From: Nonomuraea dietziae
GTDB taxonomy: Bacteria; Actinomycetota; Actinomycetes; Streptosporangiales; Streptosporangiaceae
Direction: 5' to 3'
DNA: 64,000 bases
Assembly (NCBI RefSeq): GCF_014195505.1
Contig: NZ_JACIBV010000001.1
Location: 6,634,001 to 6,698,000 of the forward strand
The notes beneath the pieces were generated by a model that ran no database searches, was not told the DNA's origin, and saw only the letters and a program-made list of their open reading frames with translations. Positions 41,534-49,603 of the stretch are shown one piece after another. Position numbers and translations under genes: made by a program. Positions within the stretch are counted from its first letter, which is position 1. The number at the start of each line of letters is the position of its first letter.

Positions 41534-42719
41534 CGCGCCACCCCTCGGGGAGCAGGTGGTCCAGGACGTCGTCGACGGTGACCGCCCCGACCAGCTGGCC
41601 GAGCTCGTCGACCACGGGCGCCGCCACGAGGTTGTAGGTCGCCAGGTAGGCGGTGACCTCGGGCAGCGGCAGGTCGGGCCTGATCGGGTCGAGCGAGGCG
41701 TCGATCACCGCTCCCAGCAGCGTGGAGGGCGGATCGCGCAGCAGCCGCTGGAAGTGGGTCACGCCGAGGTAGGTGCCGGTGGGCGTCTCGTTGGGCGCGC
41801 GGGTGACGTAGACCTGGGCGGCCACGGCGGGCGGCAGGTCCTTCTGCCTGATCTGCGCGAGCGCCTCGGCGATCGTGGCGCTGGGCGGCAGGATCACGGG
41901 CTCGGTGGTCATCATGCCGCCCGCGGTCTTCTCGTCGTAGGTCAGCAGGCGCTTGACGGGCGCGGCCTCTCTCGGCTCCATCAGCGCCAGCAGCCGCGCC
42001 GACTGCTCGTCGGGAAGGTCCTGGAGCAGGTCGGCGGCGTCGTCGGGGCCCATCTCCTCCAGCACGTCGGCGGCTCTCTCAGGGGCGAGCGTGCCCAGGA
42101 TGCCCATCTGGTCGCTCAGCGGCAGCTCCTCGAGCACGTCGGCGAGGCGGACGTCGTCGAGGGCCGCGGCGACTTCGATCTTGCGCTTGTCGGGCAGCGC
42201 GTGCAGGGCGCTGGCCAGGTCGGCCGCCCGCATCGACTCGAAGGCGGCGATGAGGCCGGCCGCCCCCTGGTCCTGCTGGAGGGTGTCGAGGCCCGACACC
42301 TCTCGCCAGTCGACGATCCTCGGGTCCCGCCGCCTCTTCTTGACGACGGCCACCTTGGTGATCTGCCAGATGGCGGGCCGCACCTCCTCGATGGCCAGGT
42401 CGTAGACGATCATGGGTTCGCCGTCGACCTCGACGGTCAGGTCGAGCATCTGGCCGAGGACGAGGGTCTCCGTGGCGCGCTGCTCGAACCTGCGCATGTT
42501 CAGCCGCCCGGTGAAGACGACCGCGCCCGCCTCGATGCCCCGCACCCGGGTGATGGGCAGGAAGACCCTGCGACGGGGCTGGATCTCCACGACCATGCCG
42601 TGGACGCGCGGCGGCTGGCCCGGGCGCACCCCCGCCACGATGTCCCTGATGCGGCCGATCTGGTCGCCCGCGGGATCGAAGACCGCGGTCCCCGCCAGAC
42701 GGGCAACGAAGATCCTCAC
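41523..42719 (-). CDS. MgtE N-terminal/CBS domain protein without the channel part
   Basis: A 398-residue cytosolic protein. Residues 1-130 form a PRC-barrel-like region (AVFDPAGDQIGRIRDIVAG), residues about 140-270 an MgtE N-terminal superhelix (LADVLEELPLSDQMGILGTL, DVLEEMGPDDAADLLQDLP), and the rest two CBS domains. The five-helix Mg channel of true MgtE is absent. In MgtE these domains sense magnesium, so this may be a free sensor. GTG 42719 follows TACGCT by exactly 6 bases, suggesting a leaderless mRNA, and is preferred to longer frames. Confidence 0.85.
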   Translation of the reverse strand: MRIFVARLAGTAVFDPAGDQIGRIRDIVAGVRPGQPPRVHGMVVEIQPRRRVFLPITRVRGIEAGAVVFTGRLNMRRFEQRATETLVLGQMLDLTVEVDGEPMIVYDLAIEEVRPAIWQITKVAVVKKRRRDPRIVDWREVSGLDTLQQDQGAAGLIAAFESMRAADLASALHALPDKRKIEVAAALDDVRLADVLEELPLSDQMGILGTLAPERAADVLEEMGPDDAADLLQDLPDEQSARLLALMEPREAAPVKRLLTYDEKTAGGMMTTEPVILPPSATIAEALAQIRQKDLPPAVAAQVYVTRAPNETPTGTYLGVTHFQRLLRDPPSTLLGAVIDASLDPIRPDLPLPEVTAYLATYNLVAAPVVDELGQLVGAVTVDDVLDHLLPEGWRDGG

Positions 42720-42761
42720 ATTGGCAGCGTAACCGGGCATCGGGCGTTGCCTCCGCTGCGA

Positions 42762-42790
42762 CTGGCATGTAAGTATCAAACCCCTATAAT
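42762..42790 (+). promoter_or_regulatory. Near-consensus housekeeping promoter of the EamA gene
   Basis: A perfect TATAAT (42785-42790) is preceded at 17 bases by CTGGCA (42762-42767). The start codon is 11 bases downstream of the -10, so the leader would be very short. Confidence 0.65.
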
Positions 42791-42801
42791 GGTGGTGACA
42801 T

Positions 42802-43734
42802 ATGAGGTACACAGGATTGGCGATCGCCTTCGTCTCCGCGTGGTGTTTCGCGTTCTCGGGGCCGATGGCGAAGTTTCTCGGCGAGGCCGGACTGGCCCCG
42901 CTGGAGTCGGTGTGGGCCCGGATGGCGGGCGCGGGGTTGCTGCTGCTGGCCGTACTGGTGGTGGTGAAGCCGCGCGCGTTGCGCATCCCGCGCTCGCGTC
43001 TGCCGTTCTTCGGGGCCTACGCGGTGATGGCGGTGGCGGGCGTGCAGGCGCTCTACTTCGTGGCCATCACCAGGCTGCCGGTGGGCATCGCCCTGCTGCT
43101 CGAGTTCATGGCGCCGGTGATGGTGGTCCTGTGGGTCCGTTTCGTCCGCAAGGTACGGCTGCCGCGGGCCGCGTTCGTCGGGGCTGTGGTCGCCGTCGCG
43201 GGGCTCGCCATCGTCGTGGAGGCCTGGCAGGGCCTGCGGATCGACCTGCTCGGCCTGCTCCTCGGCCTGGCGGCGGGCGCCTGCTGCGCGGGATACTTCC
43301 TGATGAGCGACAGCTTCGGCGACGACGTCGACCCGCTCGGCCTGATCGCGTGGGGCATGATCGGCGCGGCCGTCGTGCTCCTGCCGTTCTCGCAGCCGTG
43401 GAACATCCCGTGGGAGGCGTTCACGACAGAGGCCACGCTGGGCGGGCACACGCTGCCGGTGCTCGGCGCGTACCTGTGGATGGTCGTCGTGGCGACCGTC
43501 GTCGCCTACATCCTGGGCGTCAACGCGGTGCGCAGGCTGTCGGCCGCGGTGGGCGCCACGGTGGCCTCGCTGGAGGTCATCGGCGGCGCCGTGGTGGCAT
43601 GGGCCCTGCTCGGTGAGGCGCTCGGCCTCTTCCAGATCATCGGCGGGCTGATCGTGATCAGCGGGGCGCTGCTCGCGCAGACCGCGACCGCCAAACCCGT
43701 GGCCGAGCCCGAGCGTGAGCTCAGCAGGATCTGA
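42802..43734 (+). CDS. EamA/RhtA-type DMT-family exporter
   Basis: A 310-residue protein with ten membrane helices in two EamA repeats (about 1-140 and 150-290), the layout of drug/metabolite transporters such as RhtA that export amino acids. Motifs include SAWCFAFSGPMAKF at the first helix and ASLEVIGGAVVAWALLGE in the second repeat. The substrate is not evident. It is transcribed divergently from the MgtE/CBS gene and converges with the kinase gene after only 5 bases. Confidence 0.85.
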   Translation: MRYTGLAIAFVSAWCFAFSGPMAKFLGEAGLAPLESVWARMAGAGLLLLAVLVVVKPRALRIPRSRLPFFGAYAVMAVAGVQALYFVAITRLPVGIALLLEFMAPVMVVLWVRFVRKVRLPRAAFVGAVVAVAGLAIVVEAWQGLRIDLLGLLLGLAAGACCAGYFLMSDSFGDDVDPLGLIAWGMIGAAVVLLPFSQPWNIPWEAFTTEATLGGHTLPVLGAYLWMVVVATVVAYILGVNAVRRLSAAVGATVASLEVIGGAVVAWALLGEALGLFQIIGGLIVISGALLAQTATAKPVAEPERELSRI

Positions 43735-43739
43735 GCGGC

Positions 43740-45407
43740 TCAGCCGCCCTTGAGCTCCGTCGGCTCGGGGTCGGGCTCGGGCGAGACGGTTTCCTCGGTG
43801 GCCGTGTCCGTCGGCGTGGCCGTGGGCATCGGCTCCTCGGTGGGCTCGGCGCTCGGGTCGCCAGGGCCGGGGGTGGGCTCTTCGGAGGGTGTGGGGGTGG
43901 GCTCCTCCTCCTGCGGGCCTGAGGAGACGTAGAGCGTCACCACACTTCCCTTGGCGAGCCTGCCCGGGCCTGGGGAGGTGGAGATCACGTAGTCGGCCTC
44001 GAACGACTCGTCGGCGCGGTGCTTCACCTTGGCCTGCAGCCCGAGGCTCTTCAGCTGGGCGATCGCCTCGTCGACGTGCTGACCCTCCAGCACGGGCAGG
44101 CTCACGCCCGTCTTCGGCCTGGCCCTGACGGACTCACCGGTGACGGGCGGATCGGACTCTCCCATATAGGCGGGGATGTTCCCGACGTTCTGCCCCTGGT
44201 CGTAGGGGGCCCCTGCGAGCTGCGGGAGCATGACGGCGGCCGTCACCGAGGCGGCTAGCGCCATCGCGGCCACGAGCAGCAGGGCGGGGCGCAGCCGTCC
44301 GCGCCTCGGCGGCTTGGCCGCCACAGCGGGGCGCAACCGCCCGCGCCTCGCCGGCTTGGCCGGCCACTGTTCGGGCAGGATCGTGTCCGCGGGCGGGACC
44401 GGGTCCTCGGGCAGGATCGGGTCTGCGGGCATGATGCTGGTGGGCCTCATGGGAGCCGCAGGCGGGATGGCCGGATCGGTGGGCGCGACGTCCTGCTCGG
44501 CGGTGTCGCTGTCAGGCCGTTCGAGGTCATCGACGTGATCGGCGGGGAAGGCCTGCGGCTCAGGCGACGTTCCGGGCGCGTGCGCCACGGGGGCGTGCCC
44601 CACGAGGCGCAGCAGGGCCTCGGCGGCGGTCGGGCGGGCGGAGGGGTCCTTGGCCAGGCAGGCCGCCACCAGCGAGCCGAGCGGCTCGCTGAGCTCGGGC
44701 AGGTCGGGCTCCTTGGTCAGGATCCTGTGGAAGATCGCGGGAACGCTGTCGCCGCCGAACGCGGGACGGCCCGTGGCCGCGAACACCATGGTCACCGCCC
44801 AGGCGAACAGGTCGGACGGCGGCCCCACCGTCTCACCCGAGATCTGCTCGGGCGACATGTAGGCGGGCGTGCCGATCAGCCCGCTCGCGCTGGCCGTCGT
44901 GGCGTCGAGCGCCTTGGCGATGCCGAAGTCGATGACCCTCGCCCCGTCGAGGCCCAGCAGCACGTTGCTCGGCTTGAAGTCGCGGTGCACGACCCCCGCG
45001 CGGTGGATGGCGGCCAGCGCCGCCATGGTGCCCACTCCCAGCCGCTCCAGCGCCCCCGAGAGGCGCGGGCCGCTCTCCCTGACGAGCTGGTCGAGGGAGA
45101 CGCCTTCGACGTACTCACTGACGATGTACGGCCTGTCCCCGTCGGTCGAGGCGTCCAGCACGCGCGCGGTCGAGAACTCGGCCACCCTCCTGGCCGCCGC
45201 GACCTCCTTCAGGAAACGGTCGCGCGCGGCGGGGTCGCCGGAGAACCTGGCATGCAGCATCTTGACCGCCACGAGCTCGCCCGAGGCGGACCTGCCGAGG
45301 TAGACGACCCCTTGACCACCTTCTCCCAGGCGGCCGAGCAGCTCGTAGTCGCCCATGCGGGCGGCCTCGTGAGCAAGGAGCGGCTGAACATTCTGCACCC
45401 GATGCAC
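43740..45407 (-). CDS. Membrane Ser/Thr protein kinase with one PASTA domain
   Basis: A 555-residue receptor-type kinase. The catalytic domain (about 21-270) has the P-loop LGEGGQGVVYLG, K49, HRDFKPSN (141-148, with F in place of the usual L), DFG (160-162) and the SPEQ activation end. A Pro/Asp-rich juxtamembrane region leads to one membrane helix (about 374-396) and a single PASTA domain (about 434-497) that could bind muropeptides. The C-terminus is a Thr/Pro/Glu-rich tail. Other members often have three or four PASTA units. The gene starts one base after the preceding gene's stop; GTG 45407 is used, but GTG 45398 or ATG 45356 remain possible. Confidence 0.9.
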   Translation of the reverse strand: MHRVQNVQPLLAHEAARMGDYELLGRLGEGGQGVVYLGRSASGELVAVKMLHARFSGDPAARDRFLKEVAAARRVAEFSTARVLDASTDGDRPYIVSEYVEGVSLDQLVRESGPRLSGALERLGVGTMAALAAIHRAGVVHRDFKPSNVLLGLDGARVIDFGIAKALDATTASASGLIGTPAYMSPEQISGETVGPPSDLFAWAVTMVFAATGRPAFGGDSVPAIFHRILTKEPDLPELSEPLGSLVAACLAKDPSARPTAAEALLRLVGHAPVAHAPGTSPEPQAFPADHVDDLERPDSDTAEQDVAPTDPAIPPAAPMRPTSIMPADPILPEDPVPPADTILPEQWPAKPARRGRLRPAVAAKPPRRGRLRPALLLVAAMALAASVTAAVMLPQLAGAPYDQGQNVGNIPAYMGESDPPVTGESVRARPKTGVSLPVLEGQHVDEAIAQLKSLGLQAKVKHRADESFEADYVISTSPGPGRLAKGSVVTLYVSSGPQEEEPTPTPSEEPTPGPGDPSAEPTEEPMPTATPTDTATEETVSPEPDPEPTELKGG

Positions 45408-45408
45408 C

Positions 45409-45759
45409 CTACGGGGTAAGGCGCACCACAGCGGACGAAACGGACCAACGGTCGGTCAGGCGCGCGGCGTCCCTGGCGTTCAGCCGCTCCTTCGCCAGCG
45501 CGGCCACCGCGTCGGCGGCGGCGGCCTGGTCGACGACCTCCACCCGCGCGTCGAAGGCCACCAGCTCGGCCCCGTTGTCCTTGCTCCTCAGCGTCACCCG
45601 CACGCTGTCGCGCCCGACCAGACCAGGAAGGTCCTGCTCCTCGCCGCCGGTCACGAGGTAGATCGCCCCTTCGTGCCAGACGTGCCACGCGAGCCTGGGG
45701 CGGTCCAGATGCAGCCACAGGATGCCCGACTTCTTCGCGCCCTCCTCGATCACGCTCAC
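45409..45759 (-). CDS. Conserved hypothetical protein, possible split-barrel flavin-binding type
   Basis: A 116-residue protein. The segment GILWLHLDRPRLAWHVWHEG, then AIYLVTGGEEQDLPGL and VRVTLRSKDNGAELVAFDA, suggests a small beta-barrel like that of pyridoxamine-phosphate-oxidase relatives, but no diagnostic cofactor motif is visible. GTG 45759 has GGAGGAG 6 bases upstream and is clearly better than the longer frame. It precedes the kinase gene by one base, so the two are probably co-translated; a functional link is not known. Confidence 0.6.
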   Translation of the reverse strand: MSVIEEGAKKSGILWLHLDRPRLAWHVWHEGAIYLVTGGEEQDLPGLVGRDSVRVTLRSKDNGAELVAFDARVEVVDQAAAADAVAALAKERLNARDAARLTDRWSVSSAVVRLTP

Positions 45760-45836
45760 CCTCGTCTCCTCCCTGCTCGCGCCGCCGGCCTCCAGCATGC
45801 CGCACCGCGGCGCCGGGTCCCGACTATCGTGCGGGT

Positions 45837-46019
45837 GTGCTCTACGCCCTGTACACCAGGCATCTGCGCCCCCTTCTGCGCAGGGGACCGCTTCCTCGCC
45901 ACGTCGCGCTGGTGAAGGACGGCAACAGGCGCCGTCCGGCGCCGACGGGGGCGCCCCTGAGGGGGGAATGGCGGCGACAGAAGAGAGCGCGCTGTCGCGG
46001 CGCGGGGCCCGCGCGCTAG
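45837..46019 (+). pseudogene. Remnant of a cis-prenyltransferase (UppS-like) gene, N-terminal fragment only
   Basis: From GTG 45837 the frame reads LYALYTRHLRPLLRRGPLPR, then HVALVKDGNRRRP. This closely follows the start of actinobacterial (Z)-isoprenyl diphosphate synthases (LPRHV...MDGNRRWAR), including the D of the DGNRR diphosphate site. After about 33 residues similarity ends and the frame stops at 46019 with unrelated sequence; intact enzymes have around 250 residues. The M before DGN is K and W after RR is lost. It looks like a decayed fragment between the hypothetical gene and the CoA-ester lyase gene. Confidence 0.5.
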
Positions 46020-46028
46020 CTTTTGGGC

Positions 46029-46967
46029 ATGCGCTCACGCCGTTCGTGCCTCGCGGTCCCCGGATCCAACCCGCGCTTCCTGGAGAAGGCCCAGACGCTG
46101 CCCGCCGACGAGGTCTTCCTCGACCTCGAGGACTCCGTCGCGCCGCTGGCCAAGGAGGAGGCGCGCAAGAACATCGTCTCCGCCCTGCGCGAGGGCGACT
46201 GGAGCGGCAAGGTGCGCGTCGTCAGGGTCAACGACCTGACCACGCAGTGGACCTACCGCGACGTGATCGAGGTGGTCGAGGGCGCGGGCGAGTTCCTCGA
46301 CTGCGTGATGCTGCCGAAGGTGCAGGATCCCACCCAGGTGATCTGGCTCGACACGCTGCTCACCCAGATCGAGCGGACCATGGGCTTCGAGGCGGGGCGC
46401 ATCGGCATCGAGGCGCAGATCGAGAACGCGCGGGGGCTGGTGAACGCCGACGCCATCGCGGGATCGTCGCCGCGCCTCGAGACGCTGGTGTTCGGCCCCG
46501 CCGACTTCATGGCCTCGATCAACATGCGCACTCTCGTGGTGGGGGAGCAGCCGCCCGGCTACACCGAGGGCGACGCCTACCACTACATCCTCATGCGGCT
46601 GCTCATGGCGGCGCGCACCCACGACCTTCAGGTGATCGACGGGCCGTACCTGCAGATCAAGGACGTCGAGGGGTACAGGAGGGTGGCCCGCAGGGCGGCG
46701 GCGCTGGGTTTCGACGGGAAGTGGGTGCTGCATCCCTCCCAGGTCGAGGCGGCCAACGAGGTGTTCTCGCCGTCCCAGGACGACTTCGACCACGCCGAGC
46801 TGATCCTCGAGGCGTACGAGTACTACACGACCGTCGAACGGCGGGGCGCGGTGATGCTGGGCGACGAGATGATCGACGAGGCGTCGCGGAAGATGGCGCT
46901 GGTGGTGTCGGCCAAGGGGCGCGCCGCCGGGATGACGCGCACGACGACCTTCACCCCCGGCGCCTGA
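46029..46967 (+). CDS. HpcH/HpaI (CitE-like) CoA-ester lyase
   Basis: A 312-residue TIM-barrel enzyme of the CitE / malyl-CoA lyase group, which cleaves or hydrolyses beta-hydroxyacyl-CoA esters such as malyl-CoA or citramalyl-CoA using Mg. DEVFLDLEDSVAP near the N-terminus, IGIEAQIENARGLVNAD, and the metal-binding VFGPADFMASI are all visible. KWVLHPSQVEAANEVF is the usual C-terminal part. ATG 46029 follows TAGCTT by 6 bases, a leaderless arrangement. The exact substrate is not set by sequence alone. Confidence 0.9.
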   Translation: MRSRRSCLAVPGSNPRFLEKAQTLPADEVFLDLEDSVAPLAKEEARKNIVSALREGDWSGKVRVVRVNDLTTQWTYRDVIEVVEGAGEFLDCVMLPKVQDPTQVIWLDTLLTQIERTMGFEAGRIGIEAQIENARGLVNADAIAGSSPRLETLVFGPADFMASINMRTLVVGEQPPGYTEGDAYHYILMRLLMAARTHDLQVIDGPYLQIKDVEGYRRVARRAAALGFDGKWVLHPSQVEAANEVFSPSQDDFDHAELILEAYEYYTTVERRGAVMLGDEMIDEASRKMALVVSAKGRAAGMTRTTTFTPGA

Positions 46968-46969
46968 GT

Positions 46970-46985
46970 CCGCCGGGGACGGCGG
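46970..46985. terminator. Bidirectional hairpin between the CitE-like gene and the DUF6529 gene
   Basis: CCGCCG-GGGA-CGGCGG forms a perfect 6-base stem with a four-base loop three bases after the CitE-like stop, between convergent genes. Confidence 0.6.
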
Positions 46986-46997
46986 TCCGGAGCCGGC

Positions 46998-47537
46998 TCA
47001 CAACCGCACGCCTATCGTGGTGAAGAACCACAGCGACGAGGTCAGCCAGAGCCCGACCAGCGCGGCGAAGAGGCCGCCGCCCAGGAGGGGAAGCGTCCAG
47101 CCCGGCAGTCCCTTGCGGGGCAGCGCGAGCATCTTCGCCGTGAACACACCGTAGAAGAAGCAGCCGAGCAGCGAGTGCACCAGCACTCGTGGCACGTCGT
47201 ACTGCAGTCCCAGCGCGTAGAGGCAGTGGAAGGCGACAGGGATGGTGAGCACGAACGCCACCCTGCCCGACCACCTGTGCACCCACGCGGGGATGCTGAC
47301 GCCGATCTTGCCCCACATCGACAGCGCCGAGACGACCTGGACGAAGGCCAGCACGAAGGCGCCGGTCGTCAGCCAGGACTTCATCGGCAACGCCCCGCTG
47401 AACCCTCCTGGGCCCACCGCGAACCCGGTGGGTGTGTGGACCCTGCCGTACACGCCGAGCGCGACCATGACGAGGGCGCCTGCCAGCAGCGGCGTCAGCA
47501 GGCCGGTGGCGGAGCGCCTGTCGGTGGCGATGGTCAT
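46998..47537 (-). CDS. DUF6529-type integral membrane protein
   Basis: A 179-residue protein with about five membrane helices. H87 (WVHRWSG), H104 (AFHCLYALG) and H121 (VLVHSLLG) lie in or near successive helices in the spacing seen in cytochrome b561/ferric-reductase-like proteins, so haem binding is possible but not shown. Its start overlaps the stop of the upstream secreted-protein gene by 4 bases, indicating an operon of two. Confidence 0.75.
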   Translation of the reverse strand: MTIATDRRSATGLLTPLLAGALVMVALGVYGRVHTPTGFAVGPGGFSGALPMKSWLTTGAFVLAFVQVVSALSMWGKIGVSIPAWVHRWSGRVAFVLTIPVAFHCLYALGLQYDVPRVLVHSLLGCFFYGVFTAKMLALPRKGLPGWTLPLLGGGLFAALVGLWLTSSLWFFTTIGVRL

Positions 47538-48229
47538 GACATCTCCTCGATGAATGCGTCGACGTCCTTGGGCGCGACGGTGTCGCCGTCGATGGTGACC
47601 GGCGAGCCAGGGGTGATCGTCGGAACCGGTACCGGCTCGCCGTCCTTCACCATGGCGCCGACCTGGATGAAGCCGTTGCCGTCCGGGCGGGGCAGGACGA
47701 TCCAGCCGGCCCGGTAGCGGGCGCCGCGCACGAGCGCGGTGGCGCGGTAGAGGCCTGAGGGCTTCTTGACGGTGGGCGCGGTGAAGTCCCAGCGCTTCCC
47801 GCCGAGCGCCAGCTCGCCGGTGGCCTTGCCGCCGCCGAGAGTGGCCGAGAGCGTGGCGCCGCCGAAGCCCTTCAGCGTCACCTCGCCGTCGCCCGCCTTG
47901 CCGGCGAACCAGGCCTCGGTCTTTCCGTCGCAGAAGTACCCGACGGCCTTGCCGTCCCTTATGGAGACGGCGACGAGGCCGCCGTTGCCGCGCACCCTGC
48001 CCGCGTAGTCGGCCTTCGCGGCCGCTTTCGCGGTCTTGGCGGGGGCGGGCGTCACGGAGGTGGTGGCCTCGGCGACCGGCGGTGAGGTGGCGTCGGTGGA
48101 CGCGGTGGCCGCGTCGGCGGAGGAGGTGGCGGTGACGGCCTGGGGCGCCGACGTGACGCTGGCCACGCCCAGTCCCGCGGCCAGCGCGGCGCCCGCCGCA
48201 AGGGTGAAGAACGGCCCGAGCCTTGACAT
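47534..48229 (-). CDS. Secreted or membrane-anchored protein of unknown function
   Basis: A 231-residue protein with a hydrophobic N-terminal segment (FFTLAAGAALAAGLGVASV), a Thr/Ser/Ala-rich linker (about 30-75) and a beta-rich domain (DYAGRVRGNGGLVAVSIRDG, then KAVGYFCDGKTEAWF and LATGELALGG-like stretches). Part of the domain is repetitive (Gly-rich hairpins). I recognise no catalytic motif. GGGAG precedes ATG 48229. It is coupled to the DUF6529 membrane protein, so it may be its extracellular partner. Confidence 0.7.
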   Translation of the reverse strand: MSRLGPFFTLAAGAALAAGLGVASVTSAPQAVTATSSADAATASTDATSPPVAEATTSVTPAPAKTAKAAAKADYAGRVRGNGGLVAVSIRDGKAVGYFCDGKTEAWFAGKAGDGEVTLKGFGGATLSATLGGGKATGELALGGKRWDFTAPTVKKPSGLYRATALVRGARYRAGWIVLPRPDGNGFIQVGAMVKDGEPVPVPTITPGSPVTIDGDTVAPKDVDAFIEEMS

Positions 48230-48327
48230 GACTGCTCCCGGAGTTCGGATGGTCTCAGCCCGAGCATCCGCTCTTTCCGGGCGGCTGTCTGTGAACTAAT
48301 GCGCATCCGGGCGGCCAGAATGAGGGG

Positions 48328-49410
48328 ATGCACGACAACCAGCCGCCCACCCCGAACGGCCCGCCGCCCCTGGGCCGGCAACCGGCGTACGGCCCGCCGC
48401 CTCAGGCCGCACCACCGTACGGCGCGCCGTCGCCGGGTCAGCAGCCGCCGTACCAGCCGGGTCCCTACGCGCAGGGCCCGTACGGCGCGCCGGCTCCCCG
48501 TCCCTCGTGGTTCGTGCAGGCCCCGCCCGGCGCCCGCTACGACCACCTGGCGAGGAACCCGCTGAACGCCTGGTGGCGGCAGGTCGTCGGCACGCTGCTC
48601 GTGGCGCTGGCCTTCTTCGGCATGGCGGTGTTCGTCGTGGTGGCGGGCGCGATCGTCGCGGCGATCGCGGACATTCCCGCGCCGATGACGCAGGAGCAGC
48701 TGTTCGGCGATCCGGTGTTCAGCCTGACGGTGACGCTGCTGTCGATCGCGGCCGTGCTCCCGCTGGTCTACGGCACGGTCGCGGTGATCCAGCGCAGGAG
48801 GCCGGGCACGCTCTCCTCGGTCATGGGCAGGCTGCGGTGGCGGTGGCTGATGGAGTGCGTCGGCATCGGCGTCGTGGCGCTGGTGCTCGGCCAGGCGGCG
48901 CTGTGGGCGGCCTATGTGGCGACCGGCGAGAACACCTCCGAACTGCTCGGCTGGAAGGGGTGGAGCGGTTTCCTGCCCGCGCTGGTGGTGATCGTGCTGC
49001 TGGTGCCCTTCCAGGCGGCGGCCGAGGAGTACATCTTCCGCGGCTGGCTCCTGCAGGCCTTCGGCGCCTACATCCGCTCGCCGTGGCCGGGCATCGTGCT
49101 GGGTTCGGCCGGCTTCGCCGCGCTGCACGCCTACACCGACTGGGGCATCCTCGACGTCTTCAGCTTCGGGGTGCTGATGGGGTGGCTCGCGGTGCGCACG
49201 GGCGGACTGGAGGCGCCGATCGCCATGCACGTGGTGAACAACACGCTGGCCTTCGCCATCAGCGCGGCCGCGGGCGACCTGGACGACGCGTTGCGGCAGG
49301 GCGCGGTGCCGTGGCAGTCGCTGGCGGGGACCGTGGTGCAGCTGTCGGTGTTCGCCCTCGGAGTGCTGTGGCTGGCGAGAAAGCGGGCGATCGCCACCGT
49401 TTCCGGATAA
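48328..49410 (+). CDS. CPBP-family intramembrane glutamic protease
   Basis: A 360-residue membrane protease of the CAAX-processing/Abi family. A Pro/Gly/Tyr-rich cytoplasmic N-terminus (1-80) leads to about eight membrane helices. Motif 1 is AAEEYIFRGWLL (catalytic Glu pair and Arg), motif 2 contains FAALHAY and motif 3 HVVNNTLAF. Bacterial members act in peptide maturation or self-immunity, but no peptide gene is seen beside it. ATG 48328 lies 6 bases after CAGAAT, a possible leaderless -10. Confidence 0.88.
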   Translation: MHDNQPPTPNGPPPLGRQPAYGPPPQAAPPYGAPSPGQQPPYQPGPYAQGPYGAPAPRPSWFVQAPPGARYDHLARNPLNAWWRQVVGTLLVALAFFGMAVFVVVAGAIVAAIADIPAPMTQEQLFGDPVFSLTVTLLSIAAVLPLVYGTVAVIQRRRPGTLSSVMGRLRWRWLMECVGIGVVALVLGQAALWAAYVATGENTSELLGWKGWSGFLPALVVIVLLVPFQAAAEEYIFRGWLLQAFGAYIRSPWPGIVLGSAGFAALHAYTDWGILDVFSFGVLMGWLAVRTGGLEAPIAMHVVNNTLAFAISAAAGDLDDALRQGAVPWQSLAGTVVQLSVFALGVLWLARKRAIATVSG

Positions 49411-49603
49411 ACCACATAGCGGTTCCGTGAATCTCGCTAGAGAGGTCTCGCCATCGCGGCTGGAGCGTGCTGGGCTGGATTCTGTGGAGGTGTGGGCAGG
49501 TGATCATTTCAGTGGGACGGGGTAGGAGTACCCGCGTGCGTTTCCTGAAATAGCCGTACAAAACTGGAACGGTCCGGACATTTCCGACTAGGAGGTGCGA
49601 CGC

